Notes: generated from the letters alone by a model not told the origin. A stretch of 64,000 nt of DNA from Niabella pedocola (GCF_021044425.1 NZ_JAJNEC010000003.1:496001-560000), one strand, 5' to 3'; counted from the first letter of the stretch, positions 33,728 to 42,817 are shown. Numbers and translations: made by a program.

Positions 33728-35599
33728 TCAGGCTTCGGCAAAGCTTGCAAAACCGTTATCAATAGCCCCCTTGTACATCCGGGTTATTTTTTCCAGCGAC
33801 AGGGGAAAGAGCACCTGGTCGGTTTCATAATCAAAATCATCGGTTTCAAACACCTCCTTTTCCAGATTGCTGCCCTTAAAACAAAGCGCCCCTAAGGTAC
33901 TCAGCACGGGTATTAGCTTGCGGCGCGATCCGTGTAGCTTGGGCAGGAGCTTTTGCATAATGGCCATATCCAGCTTTTGATTTAAGGAAAGGTTTTGATC
34001 GATCACCTCCAACTGGTGGAGCAGCTGCAATATTTCCGTGGCCGTACGGTAGCCAAACTCCGCACCCGTTTTTTTAAGCTCTTTAAAAAAGCTGATCAAG
34101 GTTTGATTGATATACGCGCGGTCTGCCCCCTGTGCCTGCACTTCCTTTGCCCCGGCCAATGCCAGGAAGCTTCCCGCCCCGGAAGCCCCGGTGGTATGGA
34201 GCGCCTGTTTATCTGTCGTGCGGGTATTATTTAAGAAAGCCGCCATCTCCGGCGCCGTTACCCGGAACTCGATGGTATTGGCACGGTCCAGCACTTTGGG
34301 GCTGAACATATTGGTGGTTTCATCAATATTCACGGTGCCAATAATAAATAAATTCGCCGGCCACTTGATGGCAGCCGGAACGCCCGATTTCTTTTGTGCA
34401 CCGCCCGCATGTAAGGATATAGCCTCCTGCGATTCCATAATGCTGAGGAAATCCGCAAAGTAGCGCTCCACATGGCTCAGGTTCATTTCATCCAGGATGA
34501 GGAAACAGGGTTTGTTGGCATGCGCGCTCGCATACAGGAGCAGCTCCAGCGCACCATTGTCCGGCTTTATATATTCCTGCGGATCCAACGCATTGGGATA
34601 GCCCAGCAGCGGTTCCCGGTTCGTCCAGTCGGCCCCCACCGGCACGATGCAATACTGTTTTGCATCCTCACAGATCCATTGCACAAAAGCCTGCGCCAGC
34701 CGGGTTTTACCCGAACCCGAAAGCCCGGTAAGGATGACAAAAGGCTTCGCCAGCAGCGCACCCACAAACCGGGTGACCAGCGCCGGGTTAAAGCTGAGAC
34801 CGGTTGTATGCAATGCTTCTAAAAAAGCGGAGAGCTGAAACTCCTGCTGCCCGGTGGTGGTGTGGGTGGTTGGCATATCGGTATCCTCCTGCATTTCGTT
34901 GTACAGATCAATAATATCCAGCAAGTCCTCCTCTATTTCATCCCGGTTTAAGGGGTTGTTGGTGTTGTAGACCTTATACACATAAGAGCTGCCATAATTG
35001 GTCGGCTTGCCCAAATGGTGTTCGGCAAAATATTTTGTGATGGTGGTGGGGTTCCGGAGCTTCCAGTTGTTTGGGGGTTTGTGGGTTTGACTTACCCCAT
35101 AAGCCAACACCAATAGATTTAGATTTTTATAGAACAAATAAACCGGATATATACCTTTTTGAACGGTATTGGGTTCTTTTAGAAAAGCAATCCAAGGCAC
35201 ATCTGCCTTCACCCCCTGTCCAAAGCTTACTTTTACTTTGAGATTGTTAAAGCTTTTCTGATAGCTACGGGACTTTAAATCATCTGTCTGGGTCTGCTCC
35301 AGGAAGCGGCTGAGCTCGTCAAAGTAGCTGGGCACTTCTTCCCTTTTCTCCACCTGGAAACCCATTTTGCTGAAGTAGGCTACGGCCTGCTGCGTGGTGA
35401 ACGCATCCAGGCCCAGTTGCTGTCCGTTGGCGTATTGATTGGCCCGGGAGAGGATGTATTTGGGCGGGTATTTTTTGCCCTCCACCACCAGGTAGTACTT
35501 GGTGTAGAATCTTCTTGGCGGTATGGCGGAAAGCTCCGTTTCCTGAACGGCTTTGAGGATGTCGGCGTTGGTGATATTTAAGGGGATAGGGGTTGTCAC
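33728..35599 (-). CDS. McrB-like AAA+ GTPase with ScoMcrA-head and MrcB_N domains
   Basis: A 623-residue motor subunit. Residues about 10-85 (ILKAVQETELSAIPPRRFYT, KKYPPKYILSRANQYANG) look like the ScoMcrA-type N-terminal head domain; 90-215 with DVPWIAFL and GIYPVYLFYK is an MrcB_N (DUF3578) domain; 260-560 is the AAA+ core with Walker A GLSGSGKT (292-299), Walker B CFLILDEMN (D370-E371) and the McrB signature GTVNIDETT (N424, D426). It should translocate DNA using GTP after the N-terminal domains bind modified DNA. The start codon is GTG at 35599; no ATG fits before the conserved region. The nuclease gene follows after one base. Confidence 0.87.
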   Translation of the reverse strand: MTTPIPLNITNADILKAVQETELSAIPPRRFYTKYYLVVEGKKYPPKYILSRANQYANGQQLGLDAFTTQQAVAYFSKMGFQVEKREEVPSYFDELSRFLEQTQTDDLKSRSYQKSFNNLKVKVSFGQGVKADVPWIAFLKEPNTVQKGIYPVYLFYKNLNLLVLAYGVSQTHKPPNNWKLRNPTTITKYFAEHHLGKPTNYGSSYVYKVYNTNNPLNRDEIEEDLLDIIDLYNEMQEDTDMPTTHTTTGQQEFQLSAFLEALHTTGLSFNPALVTRFVGALLAKPFVILTGLSGSGKTRLAQAFVQWICEDAKQYCIVPVGADWTNREPLLGYPNALDPQEYIKPDNGALELLLYASAHANKPCFLILDEMNLSHVERYFADFLSIMESQEAISLHAGGAQKKSGVPAAIKWPANLFIIGTVNIDETTNMFSPKVLDRANTIEFRVTAPEMAAFLNNTRTTDKQALHTTGASGAGSFLALAGAKEVQAQGADRAYINQTLISFFKELKKTGAEFGYRTATEILQLLHQLEVIDQNLSLNQKLDMAIMQKLLPKLHGSRRKLIPVLSTLGALCFKGSNLEKEVFETDDFDYETDQVLFPLSLEKITRMYKGAIDNGFASFAEA

Positions 35600-35650
35600 T
35601 GTGCTGTTTTAAAAGGCTAAATTTATGGGTTTCCGGCGATTGGTAAAAAG

Positions 35651-35745
35651 GCTGCGGGTGCAATGGGTGCTATTTTTCATTTTTGAGGTGTTGGGGCGTT
35701 ATTGTGATTGCTGTAAATATACTAAATGTTTTTAATTTGAATGGC
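35651..35745 (+). repeat. Diverged copy of the repeat seen at 36596-36690
   Basis: The stretch ending TTTTTAATTTGAATGGC aligns by eye with the second half of the 190-base units at 36500-36970, at roughly two thirds identity. It puts repeat copies on both sides of the four-helix-bundle gene. The rest of the gap to 35875 holds CTGGGTCACTGGG / CCCAGTCCTCC arms and a TAACTTTA box (35853-35860). Confidence 0.6.
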
Positions 35746-35875
35746 AGCTTTCAGGAGACTGGGTCACTGGGAGACATTGGCGTTTACCGCGGCGTCCCAG
35801 TCCTCCAAAAGGAGGCATACTCCCCAAAAAACGGTTGCTTCCAAAAACTTTGTAACTTTAAACGAAACAACACCT

Positions 35876-36445
35876 ATGACCACAGAAAAACATCCTCAGG
35901 GATTTATTCCTATGCATGGAGGCTACCGAAAACTGATCACTTTCCAAAAAGCAGAGATCATCTATGACGGTACCGTATTTTTTACCGGTCGCTATTTTAA
36001 TAAATATGACCGCACTATTGACCAGATGGTGCAGGCGGCCCGTTCCGGAAAGCAGAATATTGCAGAGGCCAGCATGGCTTCGGCCACCTCAAAAGAAATG
36101 GAAATTAGGCTTACCAACGTGGCCCGGGCCAGTTTGGAAGAGCTGTTACTGGATTATGAAGATTTTCTGCGCACGCATAAGTTGCCTCAATGGGAACGCA
36201 GTCATCCCCTTTCCCGGCGTTTTGATCAGCTCAATCAAACGCCAGGCTCCAATTATGATACCTTTAAAAAGGCCATCGAACATGAAGAACCGGAAATAAG
36301 TGCCAATGTATTAAGGTGTCTGGTAAAAATAACCGTCTACCTGCAGGGGAAACAGGTAACTGCTTTGGAACATGCATTTATTAATGAAGGTGGCCTGCGC
36401 GAGCGGATGACCCAGGCCCGGTTGCAAAAGAGAAATAGGGAATAG
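35876..36445 (+). CDS. Four-helix-bundle suffix domain protein (S23-like)
   Basis: A 189-residue protein of the four helix bundle family related to the open frame in 23S rRNA intervening sequences. PHGGYRKLITFQKAEIIYD-like and QMVQAARSGKQNIAEASMAS sequences, together with TNVARASLEELLLDYEDFL, are the family signature. Function is unknown; the family is abundant in Bacteroidota and often sits among repeats, as here. I use the ATG at 35876, preceded by a TAACTTTA -7-like box at 35853. A longer frame from 35741 reads through repeat sequence and is rejected. Confidence 0.85.
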   Translation: MTTEKHPQGFIPMHGGYRKLITFQKAEIIYDGTVFFTGRYFNKYDRTIDQMVQAARSGKQNIAEASMASATSKEMEIRLTNVARASLEELLLDYEDFLRTHKLPQWERSHPLSRRFDQLNQTPGSNYDTFKKAIEHEEPEISANVLRCLVKITVYLQGKQVTALEHAFINEGGLRERMTQARLQKRNRE

Positions 36446-36499
36446 TGCCCCTATACTATATTAGGAGACAGGGAGACTTAACAGAAAAGAGCGTTGGTC

Positions 36500-36972
36500 G
36501 CTGATGCGCAGATTTTTATGCCGGAGGTACCTGATTCATTATACAGGAAAGTATAAAAAAGGATCTGCGCATCTGTGGCTAAAATTTTTATAACATCTGC
36601 AGGTGCAATTGGAAATGTTTTTCATTTTGGGAGTCTTGGTTGCCATTAGTTTAAAAACAATATCCTAACTGTTTTTTAATTTGAATGGCCGCTGATGCGC
36701 AGATTTTTGTGCCGGAGATACCTGATTCATTTACAGGAAGCACAAAAAATCATCTGCGCATCTGTGGCTAAAATTTTTACAACATCTGCAGGTGCAATTG
36801 GAAATGTTTTTCATTTTGGGAGTCTTGGGTGCCATTAGTTTAAAAACAATATCCTAACTGTTTTTTAATTTGAATGGCCGCTGATGCGTAGATTTTATGC
36901 CGGAAGTACCTGATTTATTATACAGGAAAGTATAAAAAAGGATCTGCGCATCTGTGGCTAAAATTTTATACG
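36500..36972 (+). repeat. Two and a half tandem copies of a ~190-base intergenic unit
   Basis: Copies begin GCTGATGCG at 36500, 36691 and 36880 (steps of 191 and 189 bases); the third breaks off near 36970. Each carries GATGCGCAGAT near its start and ATCTGCGCATC about 60 bases later, an 11-base inverted repeat able to form a large hairpin, with a KpnI-like AGGTACCT in the first. Copies 1 and 2 are nearly identical over the second half. No protein is encoded. Confidence 0.9.
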
Positions 36973-36996
36973 GCTGCCTGTTTCCGGAAAGCCAGT

Positions 36997-37035
36997 AAAA
37001 AAGCGATCACCTATATGTATTGCAGGTGACCGCTT
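36997..37035 (-). terminator. Terminator of purM
   Basis: On the minus strand AAGCGGTCACCT (37035-37024) pairs with AGGTGATCGCTT (37012-37001) with one internal mismatch, followed by six T. It lies 27 bases after the purM stop. Confidence 0.85.
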
Positions 37036-37061
37036 ATATTGAAAGCTTTCCTTTATGTCTA

Positions 37062-38231
37062 CTAAAACCGGATGATTTCGCTGCCGGTATGAATTTCGAG
37101 CGACTGCTTTTCGCTGGCTGCTACCCTGCCGATTACCTGCGCATCCACACCCAGCGCCGTTGCTACCTTAATAATAGTATCGGCATCTTTTTCGTTGGTG
37201 TAGATCTCCAGCCGCGTACCCATATTAAATACCTGGTACATTTCCCGGGCATCGGCACCGCTGGCTTTTTGAATGATATCAAAAATAACCGGTGGTGTAA
37301 ACAGGTTGTCCTTTATAATGGTTACCCCGTCCGGTACATATTTCATACACTTGGTTTGCCCGCCGCCGCTGCAATGGATAAGACCATTGATGGCATCAAA
37401 ATGTTCCTCCAGCAATACCTTCATTACCGGGGCAAAAGTGCGGGTGGGACTCAGCAATAATTTCCCGATGGTGGTTTGAGCACCGTCCACATCGATGGTG
37501 TCCGTCATGCCATGAGGCCCGATGTATACGACCTCATCCGGCAGACCGGGCTCAAAGGTTTCGGGATATTTTTGTCCGTATTCCTTTTTCAGCACATCAT
37601 GCCGGGCACTGGTGAGCCCGTTGCTGGCAAGGCCACTGTTGTAGGATGCTTCGTAGTTCGTTTTTCCAAAAGATGCCAGTCCAACGATCACATTTCCGGC
37701 GGCGATCTTTTCATTGGTGATGAGTTTTTTGCGGGGCCAGCGCGCCGTCATGGTACCATTTACCGCAATGGTGCGCACCACATCCCCCACATCCGCTGTT
37801 TCGCCGCCCATATAAGTGATGTCGATACCAAATTGGCGCATGGTGTCAAAAAACTCCTGGCTGCCATTGATCACTTCCGACAGTACTTCCGCCGGGATCA
37901 CCGTTTTATTACGGTCGATGGTGGATGAAAATGCCAGCTGATCATAGATGCCCACGCATAAGAGATCGTCCAGGTTCATAACGATGGCGTCCTGTGCAAT
38001 GCCCCGCCAAACGCTGGCATCACCCGTTTCCTTCCAGTACAGGTAGGCCAGGATGCTCTTGGTGCCGGCGCCGTCGGCATGCATTACATTGGCCCAATCG
38101 GCATCGCCTACCAGCACATCGGGGTAAATTTTGCAAAAAGCCTTTTCATAAAGCCCTTTGTCCAGCTTTTGTGTAGCAGCATGTACTTCTTCCTTTTGTG
38201 CAGAAACCCCTCTTTTGGAATACAACGACAT
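37062..38231 (-). CDS. purM: Phosphoribosylformylglycinamidine cyclo-ligase (AIR synthase)
   Basis: A 389-residue purine enzyme that closes the imidazole ring of AIR with ATP. The N-terminal VMHADGAGTKSILAYLYW is the family's D-G-x-G-T-K site, with DAIVMNLDDLLCVG, ITYMGGETADVGD and the glycine-rich IHCSGGGQTKC. The form is slightly longer than the 345-residue enteric protein, as is usual in Bacteroidota. It is a single-gene unit: a terminator follows, and ribF is divergent upstream. A TATCTTAG sequence upstream on its strand is a possible -7 box. Confidence 0.95.
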   Translation of the reverse strand: MSLYSKRGVSAQKEEVHAATQKLDKGLYEKAFCKIYPDVLVGDADWANVMHADGAGTKSILAYLYWKETGDASVWRGIAQDAIVMNLDDLLCVGIYDQLAFSSTIDRNKTVIPAEVLSEVINGSQEFFDTMRQFGIDITYMGGETADVGDVVRTIAVNGTMTARWPRKKLITNEKIAAGNVIVGLASFGKTNYEASYNSGLASNGLTSARHDVLKKEYGQKYPETFEPGLPDEVVYIGPHGMTDTIDVDGAQTTIGKLLLSPTRTFAPVMKVLLEEHFDAINGLIHCSGGGQTKCMKYVPDGVTIIKDNLFTPPVIFDIIQKASGADAREMYQVFNMGTRLEIYTNEKDADTIIKVATALGVDAQVIGRVAASEKQSLEIHTGSEIIRF

Positions 38232-38288
38232 CGATTGATCTTATTTTTGTTAAGGCCGCTAAGATAAGACAGGTTTTGCTATTTGAGG

Positions 38289-38319
38289 TTTGAAGTTTGA
38301 AGTTTCGCCGCTAATTTTG
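38289..38319 (+). promoter_or_regulatory. Consensus promoter abutting the ribF start codon
   Basis: TTTG (38289-38292), exactly 19 bases of spacer, then TAATTTTG (38312-38319), which fits the Bacteroidota consensus in both elements. The ATG is at 38326, six bases after the -7 box, so transcription should begin at or beside the start codon and the messenger would be leaderless. Confidence 0.65.
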
Positions 38320-38325
38320 CGCCTG

Positions 38326-39255
38326 ATGCAAATTCACAGGAATATTGAGGCGCTGCCTGCATTTAAAAATGCCGTTATTACCATTGGTACTTTTGATGGG
38401 GTGCATGAGGGCCACCGTAAAGTGATCCGCCAGCTCACCGCCCAGGCCCGGGCCGTAAACGGCGAATCGGTAATTATAACCTTTCATCCGCACCCCCGTA
38501 AGGTGGTGAATTCTTCCATCCTGGGGCTTCGCCTGATCAATACCCTGGCGGAACGGATCGAGCTGCTGGAGTTGCTGGAAATCGACCACCTGGTGATCAT
38601 TCCCTTTACCGAGGTGTTTGCCAACCAACTGCCGGAGGATTATCTCTGCGATTTCCTGATCGAAAAGTTCCGGCCGCATACCATTATTATCGGGTACGAC
38701 CACCGGTTTGGCCGCGACCGCATGGGCGACTATAAATTGCTGGAACAGCTGCAGGAAAAATATCATTATGAACTGCAGGAGATCCCCAAACATATCCTGG
38801 ATAATATTTCTATCAGCTCTACCAAGATCCGCGAGGCCATCCTGAAGGGCGATACTCCTACCACCAACCATTTACTGGGCTATGATTTCTTTTTTGAAGG
38901 CGAAGTGGTTCATGGCGATAAACTGGGCCGGGAACTGGGCTACCCTACCGCCAACCTGAAGATCACCGATGACGAAAAGATCATCCCCGGCAATGGTATT
39001 TATGCTGTATATGTAAGCCTGGCCGGTGATCCCCATCGCTATAAGGGCATGATGAGCATCGGCCTGCGCCCCACCGTAAACGGAACCAAACGCACCGTGG
39101 AGGTGAATATTTTTGACTTTGATGCTTCTATTTACGGACAAACCCTGCGGGTGTATGTAAAGCAGTTCCTGCGGGAGGAAGTGCGTTTCGATTCGCTGGA
39201 AGCGCTGGTAAAGCAGATCGACCAGGATAAGGTGGATAGCCTGGCGGTGTTGTAG
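38326..39255 (+). CDS. ribF: Bifunctional riboflavin kinase / FAD synthetase
   Basis: A 309-residue two-domain enzyme making FMN and then FAD. The N-terminal nucleotidyltransferase has TIGTFDGVHEGHRKVI (the GxFDGxHxGH motif), IITFHPHPRKVV and IIGYDHRFGRDR, and the ISSTKIREAI motif near residue 175. The C-terminal riboflavin kinase follows with GRELGYPTANL, NGIYAVYV, MSIGLRPTVNG and VNIFDFD. Length is standard. The ATG 38326 is directly downstream of a consensus -7 box; an upstream TTG (38290) overlaps the -33 element and is rejected. No operon partners. Confidence 0.95.
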   Translation: MQIHRNIEALPAFKNAVITIGTFDGVHEGHRKVIRQLTAQARAVNGESVIITFHPHPRKVVNSSILGLRLINTLAERIELLELLEIDHLVIIPFTEVFANQLPEDYLCDFLIEKFRPHTIIIGYDHRFGRDRMGDYKLLEQLQEKYHYELQEIPKHILDNISISSTKIREAILKGDTPTTNHLLGYDFFFEGEVVHGDKLGRELGYPTANLKITDDEKIIPGNGIYAVYVSLAGDPHRYKGMMSIGLRPTVNGTKRTVEVNIFDFDASIYGQTLRVYVKQFLREEVRFDSLEALVKQIDQDKVDSLAVL

Positions 39256-39289
39256 CCGGCAACAGGGCCTTTTTCACCCCTGTGAGATA

Positions 39290-39678
39290 TTATGTGCAAA
39301 AAAGTATCGCCGTCGTCATTTCAAGCGTAGTCGAGAAATCTTTCCGTCATCACTTTCCTGAACAAATAAATTTTCAAAGCGCTGTTACCGGAATACTTCC
39401 GCGGAGACCTCTCCCCTGCGGTCGAGGTGACGGATACCCCTTCCTGCCTGAGGAATTGAATGTTGCCAATGACAGAATCCTTATAAAATAGAAAACAATC
39501 ACACAATCGCCATGCTGAGCCTGGCCGAAGCATCCCTGTGATACCCGAATTTGCCCGATGATAGGGAGACCTTTCGACTTCGCTATGCTCCGCTCAAGGT
39601 AACGAAAGTAGGATCATCTCGCACTGATCCCGAAACAAGTTGCCTATGACAGATTTCTTAATGTATTGCCAATGAATC
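39290..39678. repeat. Cluster of short palindromic intergenic repeats
   Basis: Contains GTCATTTCAAGCGTAGTCGA followed by GAAATCT, GCGGAGACCTCTCCCCTGCG, GGTCGAGGTGACGGA and CTTTCGACTTCGCTATGCTC, a set of imperfect inverted repeats of the kind spread through Bacteroidota genomes. No coding frame with motifs. Confidence 0.65.
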
Positions 39679-39754
39679 ATACTTTAGTCATGCCGTCCCG
39701 ATCAATCGGGATTGTTTCGGCATCTATGCATGGTTTAGGCAGATCCTGAAACAA
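39679..39754 (+). repeat. 76-base dispersed repeat, copy 2
   Basis: Identical by eye to 20551-20626, same orientation, 19 kb away. It continues into TTCAGGATGAC, which pairs with the preceding GATCCTGAA to form another hairpin. The rest of the gap to 40002 is AT-rich with nothing recognisable. Confidence 0.9.
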
Positions 39755-40002
39755 GTTCAGGATGACCATAAGCATTTGATGTCATGGCTACATTGATTTT
39801 GCAAGGCAAATAAAAATCAGGATGATTCCCGGAGTCCGGGACAAGCCAGAGCTAATATCTCCAGGACGATACCGATAGAATCAAAACTTTACTTAAAATA
39901 TCAAATAAATGTATGCAAATACATATTAATCAAAATAATAAACAACAATACATTTTATTTATTAAAAGATCAATTTCCTTAAAGACTGCTCATCCCGGCC
40001 GG

Positions 40003-41958
40003 CTATTGCTGCTCCTCCAGCTCCATCAGTTTGGTAAAAATGGTTTCATAATCCTTTTCCAGCCGTTGGTTTTCCTTGGTAGCGGCCGCATAATCCTGCT
40101 CGGCTTTTACAAACCGGTTGCGGTCGGAATAGATCTGCGGATCTCCCAGGTCTTTTTCCAGCTGTGCCATCAGCGCTTTATTTTTACTCAGCGCCTCTTC
40201 GGTTTGCTGAAATAATTTCTGCTGACGCTGCAGCTCCTTTTTCAGTTCCTTATTAATGGGAGCATTGCTAACCGGAGCCGGAGTGGGCACCGGTGCCGCT
40301 ACTGCAGCAGGTTTCGATTTCTGCGCATTGGCCTCCCGTTTTTCGGCGTCGGCCTGCTTGCGCATCCGCTCATTCCAGGCCACCCATTCATCATAAGGGC
40401 CTTTAAATTCCTTTATCTTCCCGTCTACGATCTCCCATATCTTGTTGGCCGCTTTTGAAATAAAGTGCCGGTCGTGACTTACCAGGATCATGGTACCCTC
40501 GTAACGGTTGAGGGCATTGATCAGCAGGTCCACACTGTGCATATCCAGGTGGTTGGTAGGCTCATCCAGCATCAGGAAATTGGCCTTGCTTACAATGGTC
40601 TTTGCCAGGGCCACGCGGGCCTTCTCGCCCCCGCTCAGGATCCGGATCTTTTTATCCGAATCATCACCGCTAAACAAAAAGCAACCCAGCAACGCCCGTA
40701 ACTCCAGGTCCGTCATCTGACTGCCGCAACCCCGCATTTCATCCAGGATGGTATTATCCAGGCTCAATGCCTCCAGCTGGTGCTGGGCATAAAAGCTTTC
40801 TTCCACATTATGGCCCCATTTACGGTTGCCGTTGTACGACTCTGCATCTGCGATAATACGCAGCAAAGTAGATTTTCCCTTTCCATTAGCTCCGATCAGC
40901 GCGATCTTATCGCCCCGGTCGATCTCCGCCTTGGCATCCTTCAGGATCACATTATCGCCAAATGCTTTCGACAAATGATCCAGTTCTACCAGTACCCGCC
41001 CGGGCACTTTATCCACCCTGAAGTTGATCCGCAGGTCGGGCCGCTCAATCGCCACATCTTCAATGCGTTCCAGCTTATCCAGTTTCTTCATAATGCTTTG
41101 CGCCATGGCTGCCTTGCTGGCCTTGGCCCTAAAGCGCTCTACCAGTCGCTCGTTCTGGCGGATATAGTCCTGCTGGTTCTCGTAGGCCTTTTGCTGCATT
41201 TCAATACGCACGGCTTTTTCCTTTTCATAAAACTCGTAATTGCCATTATAAAAATGCAGTTCCCGCTGGTACAGTTCCACGATCTTGGTCACCATCCGGT
41301 TGAGGAAAAATTTATCGTGACTCACGATCACCACCGCACCCTGGTAATGCTGCAGGTATTTTTCCAGCCATTCAATAGAAGGTAAATCCAGGTGGTTGGT
41401 AGGCTCATCCAGCAACAGCAGGTCTGGCTTGGCCAGGATCATCTTGGCCAGCAATACCCGCATCCGCCATCCCCCGCTGAACTCTTTGTACGGACGGTTC
41501 AGGTCGGCATTCGAAAATCCCAGTCCCTGCAACACTTCTTCGGTTTTGTGCTGGATGTTATACCCACCCAGCAGCTCCATTTCATGCAGCTTATCCGTAT
41601 ATTCAAGCAGGGTCTTTTCATCGCCGGTCTTTTCCAGCTCGGCGCCCAGCACTTCAATTTCTTTCTCCAGCTTGAGCACTTTTTCAAAAGCGCTCATGGC
41701 CACCTGTAATATAGAATCATTGGTATCAAAGCTCAGCAGGTCCTGGTGCAGGTAACCGATCGTGGTTTCCTTGCTGCGCTCCACCGTTCCTGCGGAAGGC
41801 GCGTATTGGTTTACAAACAATTTCAGCAGGGTCGATTTACCCGTACCATTATAACCAATAAGCCCGATGCGCTCATTGGGCTGTATATGCCAGGTGGCAT
41901 CTTCCACGATGATGCGTGCACCAAATTCAAACGTAACATTCTGTAAGCCGATTAACAT
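40003..41958 (-). CDS. ABC-F family ATPase
   Basis: A 651-residue soluble protein with two ABC ATPase domains and no membrane segments. Walker A motifs are GYNGTGKST and GANGKGKST; signatures FSGGWRMRVLLAKM and LSGGEKARVALAKT; Walker B LLLLDEPTNHLD and FLMLDEPTNHLD. The linker (about 240-320) is the P-site tRNA-interaction motif region, and the lysine/alanine/proline-rich 540-580 stretch plus a C-terminal coiled coil is as in Uup/YdiF. ABC-F proteins bind the ribosomal E site and relieve stalling or drug inhibition. It is not obviously a resistance subtype. Single gene with the ATG at 41958. Confidence 0.92.
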   Translation of the reverse strand: MLIGLQNVTFEFGARIIVEDATWHIQPNERIGLIGYNGTGKSTLLKLFVNQYAPSAGTVERSKETTIGYLHQDLLSFDTNDSILQVAMSAFEKVLKLEKEIEVLGAELEKTGDEKTLLEYTDKLHEMELLGGYNIQHKTEEVLQGLGFSNADLNRPYKEFSGGWRMRVLLAKMILAKPDLLLLDEPTNHLDLPSIEWLEKYLQHYQGAVVIVSHDKFFLNRMVTKIVELYQRELHFYNGNYEFYEKEKAVRIEMQQKAYENQQDYIRQNERLVERFRAKASKAAMAQSIMKKLDKLERIEDVAIERPDLRINFRVDKVPGRVLVELDHLSKAFGDNVILKDAKAEIDRGDKIALIGANGKGKSTLLRIIADAESYNGNRKWGHNVEESFYAQHQLEALSLDNTILDEMRGCGSQMTDLELRALLGCFLFSGDDSDKKIRILSGGEKARVALAKTIVSKANFLMLDEPTNHLDMHSVDLLINALNRYEGTMILVSHDRHFISKAANKIWEIVDGKIKEFKGPYDEWVAWNERMRKQADAEKREANAQKSKPAAVAAPVPTPAPVSNAPINKELKKELQRQQKLFQQTEEALSKNKALMAQLEKDLGDPQIYSDRNRFVKAEQDYAAATKENQRLEKDYETIFTKLMELEEQQ

Positions 41959-42075
41959 ATCTTTCCCCTGATTTTTACCCCTCTGTTAAAATAATTGATT
42001 GTTTATCAGTATTTTTGTTTTTCTGGAATCTGCAAATTTAGTCAATACAGACGAGTAAATGATACTATACGTGAT

Positions 42076-42699
42076 ATGAAAAAGCTTTTGATCGTTATTG
42101 CAGTGCTGGCAGCTGCTTTTCTTGTTTACAAATTATTAAAAAAAGACAAACCTCCGAGGCCGGAGCCCGTTCCCATTGCCGTAAGCAAACACAGCGACCT
42201 GTTTAACCGCTCCATGGAAGCCGTGCTGACCGCTTATTATGGAATGACGGAAGGATTTGTAAACTGGGACAGCGCCGCTGTTGGAAAAGGTGTACAATCG
42301 CTCCAGACCGCCCTGGCAGATTTTAAGGTGGATGAATTGAAGAAAGACAGCGCTATTTATCAAACCGCCCAGTACCCGCTGGAAACGGCAAAAACAAATG
42401 CCGGTATCATTGCGGGTTCGCAGGACTGGACGGAAAGGAGGCATGCCCTGAATGATTTGTCCGATGCGCTGCGGATGCTGCTGCTGACCGTTAAGTACGA
42501 CCAGGCCGCTGCCTACTGGCAGGAATGTCCGATGGCCTTTGGAGAGGGCCAGCCCGGTAACTGGCTGAGCGGTAAGAACGAGGTGGTGAATCCCTACCTG
42601 GGCAACAAGGATCCCAAGTACGGAAACACGATGCTGAATTGCGGCGAAAATAAAATGGTCATCGATTTTACGAAGCCAGATTCTACACAAACAAAATAA
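42076..42699 (+). CDS. DUF3347 domain membrane-anchored protein
   Basis: A 207-residue protein with an N-terminal hydrophobic anchor (KKLLIVIAVLAAAFLVYKLL) and a periplasmic DUF3347 domain. The helical middle (FNRSMEAVLTAYYGMTEGF) and the C-terminal WQECPMAFGEGQPGNWL, then NPYLGNKDPKYGNTMLNCGE, match the family; its conserved C-P-M-A and MLNCG suggest metal, probably copper, binding and a link to CusB-like proteins. I use the ATG at 42076; the frame is open further upstream but the anchor would then be internal. It directly precedes tRNA-Lys. Confidence 0.85.
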   Translation: MKKLLIVIAVLAAAFLVYKLLKKDKPPRPEPVPIAVSKHSDLFNRSMEAVLTAYYGMTEGFVNWDSAAVGKGVQSLQTALADFKVDELKKDSAIYQTAQYPLETAKTNAGIIAGSQDWTERRHALNDLSDALRMLLLTVKYDQAAAYWQECPMAFGEGQPGNWLSGKNEVVNPYLGNKDPKYGNTMLNCGENKMVIDFTKPDSTQTK

Positions 42700-42739
42700 A
42701 TCGCTTATATTTGCACCCCCGAATCATAAAACGGGATCC

Positions 42740-42812
42740 GACTCCTTAGCTCAGTTGGTAGAGCTACTGACTCTTAATCAGTAGGCCCAGGGTTCGAGTC
42801 CCTGAGGGGTCA
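42740..42812 (+). tRNA. tRNA-Lys, anticodon CTT
   Basis: A 73-base cloverleaf without encoded CCA. The acceptor GACTCCT (42740-42746) pairs with AGGGGTC (42805-42811), with one G-T pair. The anticodon stem ACTGA/TCAGT holds a CTCTTAA loop with CTT at 42773-42775, and the T-arm has GGTTCGAGTCC. The anticodon reads AAG codons. Confidence 0.97.
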
Positions 42813-42817
42813 CATCC

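Noticed and set aside
35741..35875. 45-codon N-terminal extension of the four-helix-bundle protein
   Set aside because: Reads through repeat sequence and inverted arms; the conserved family start is at 35876.
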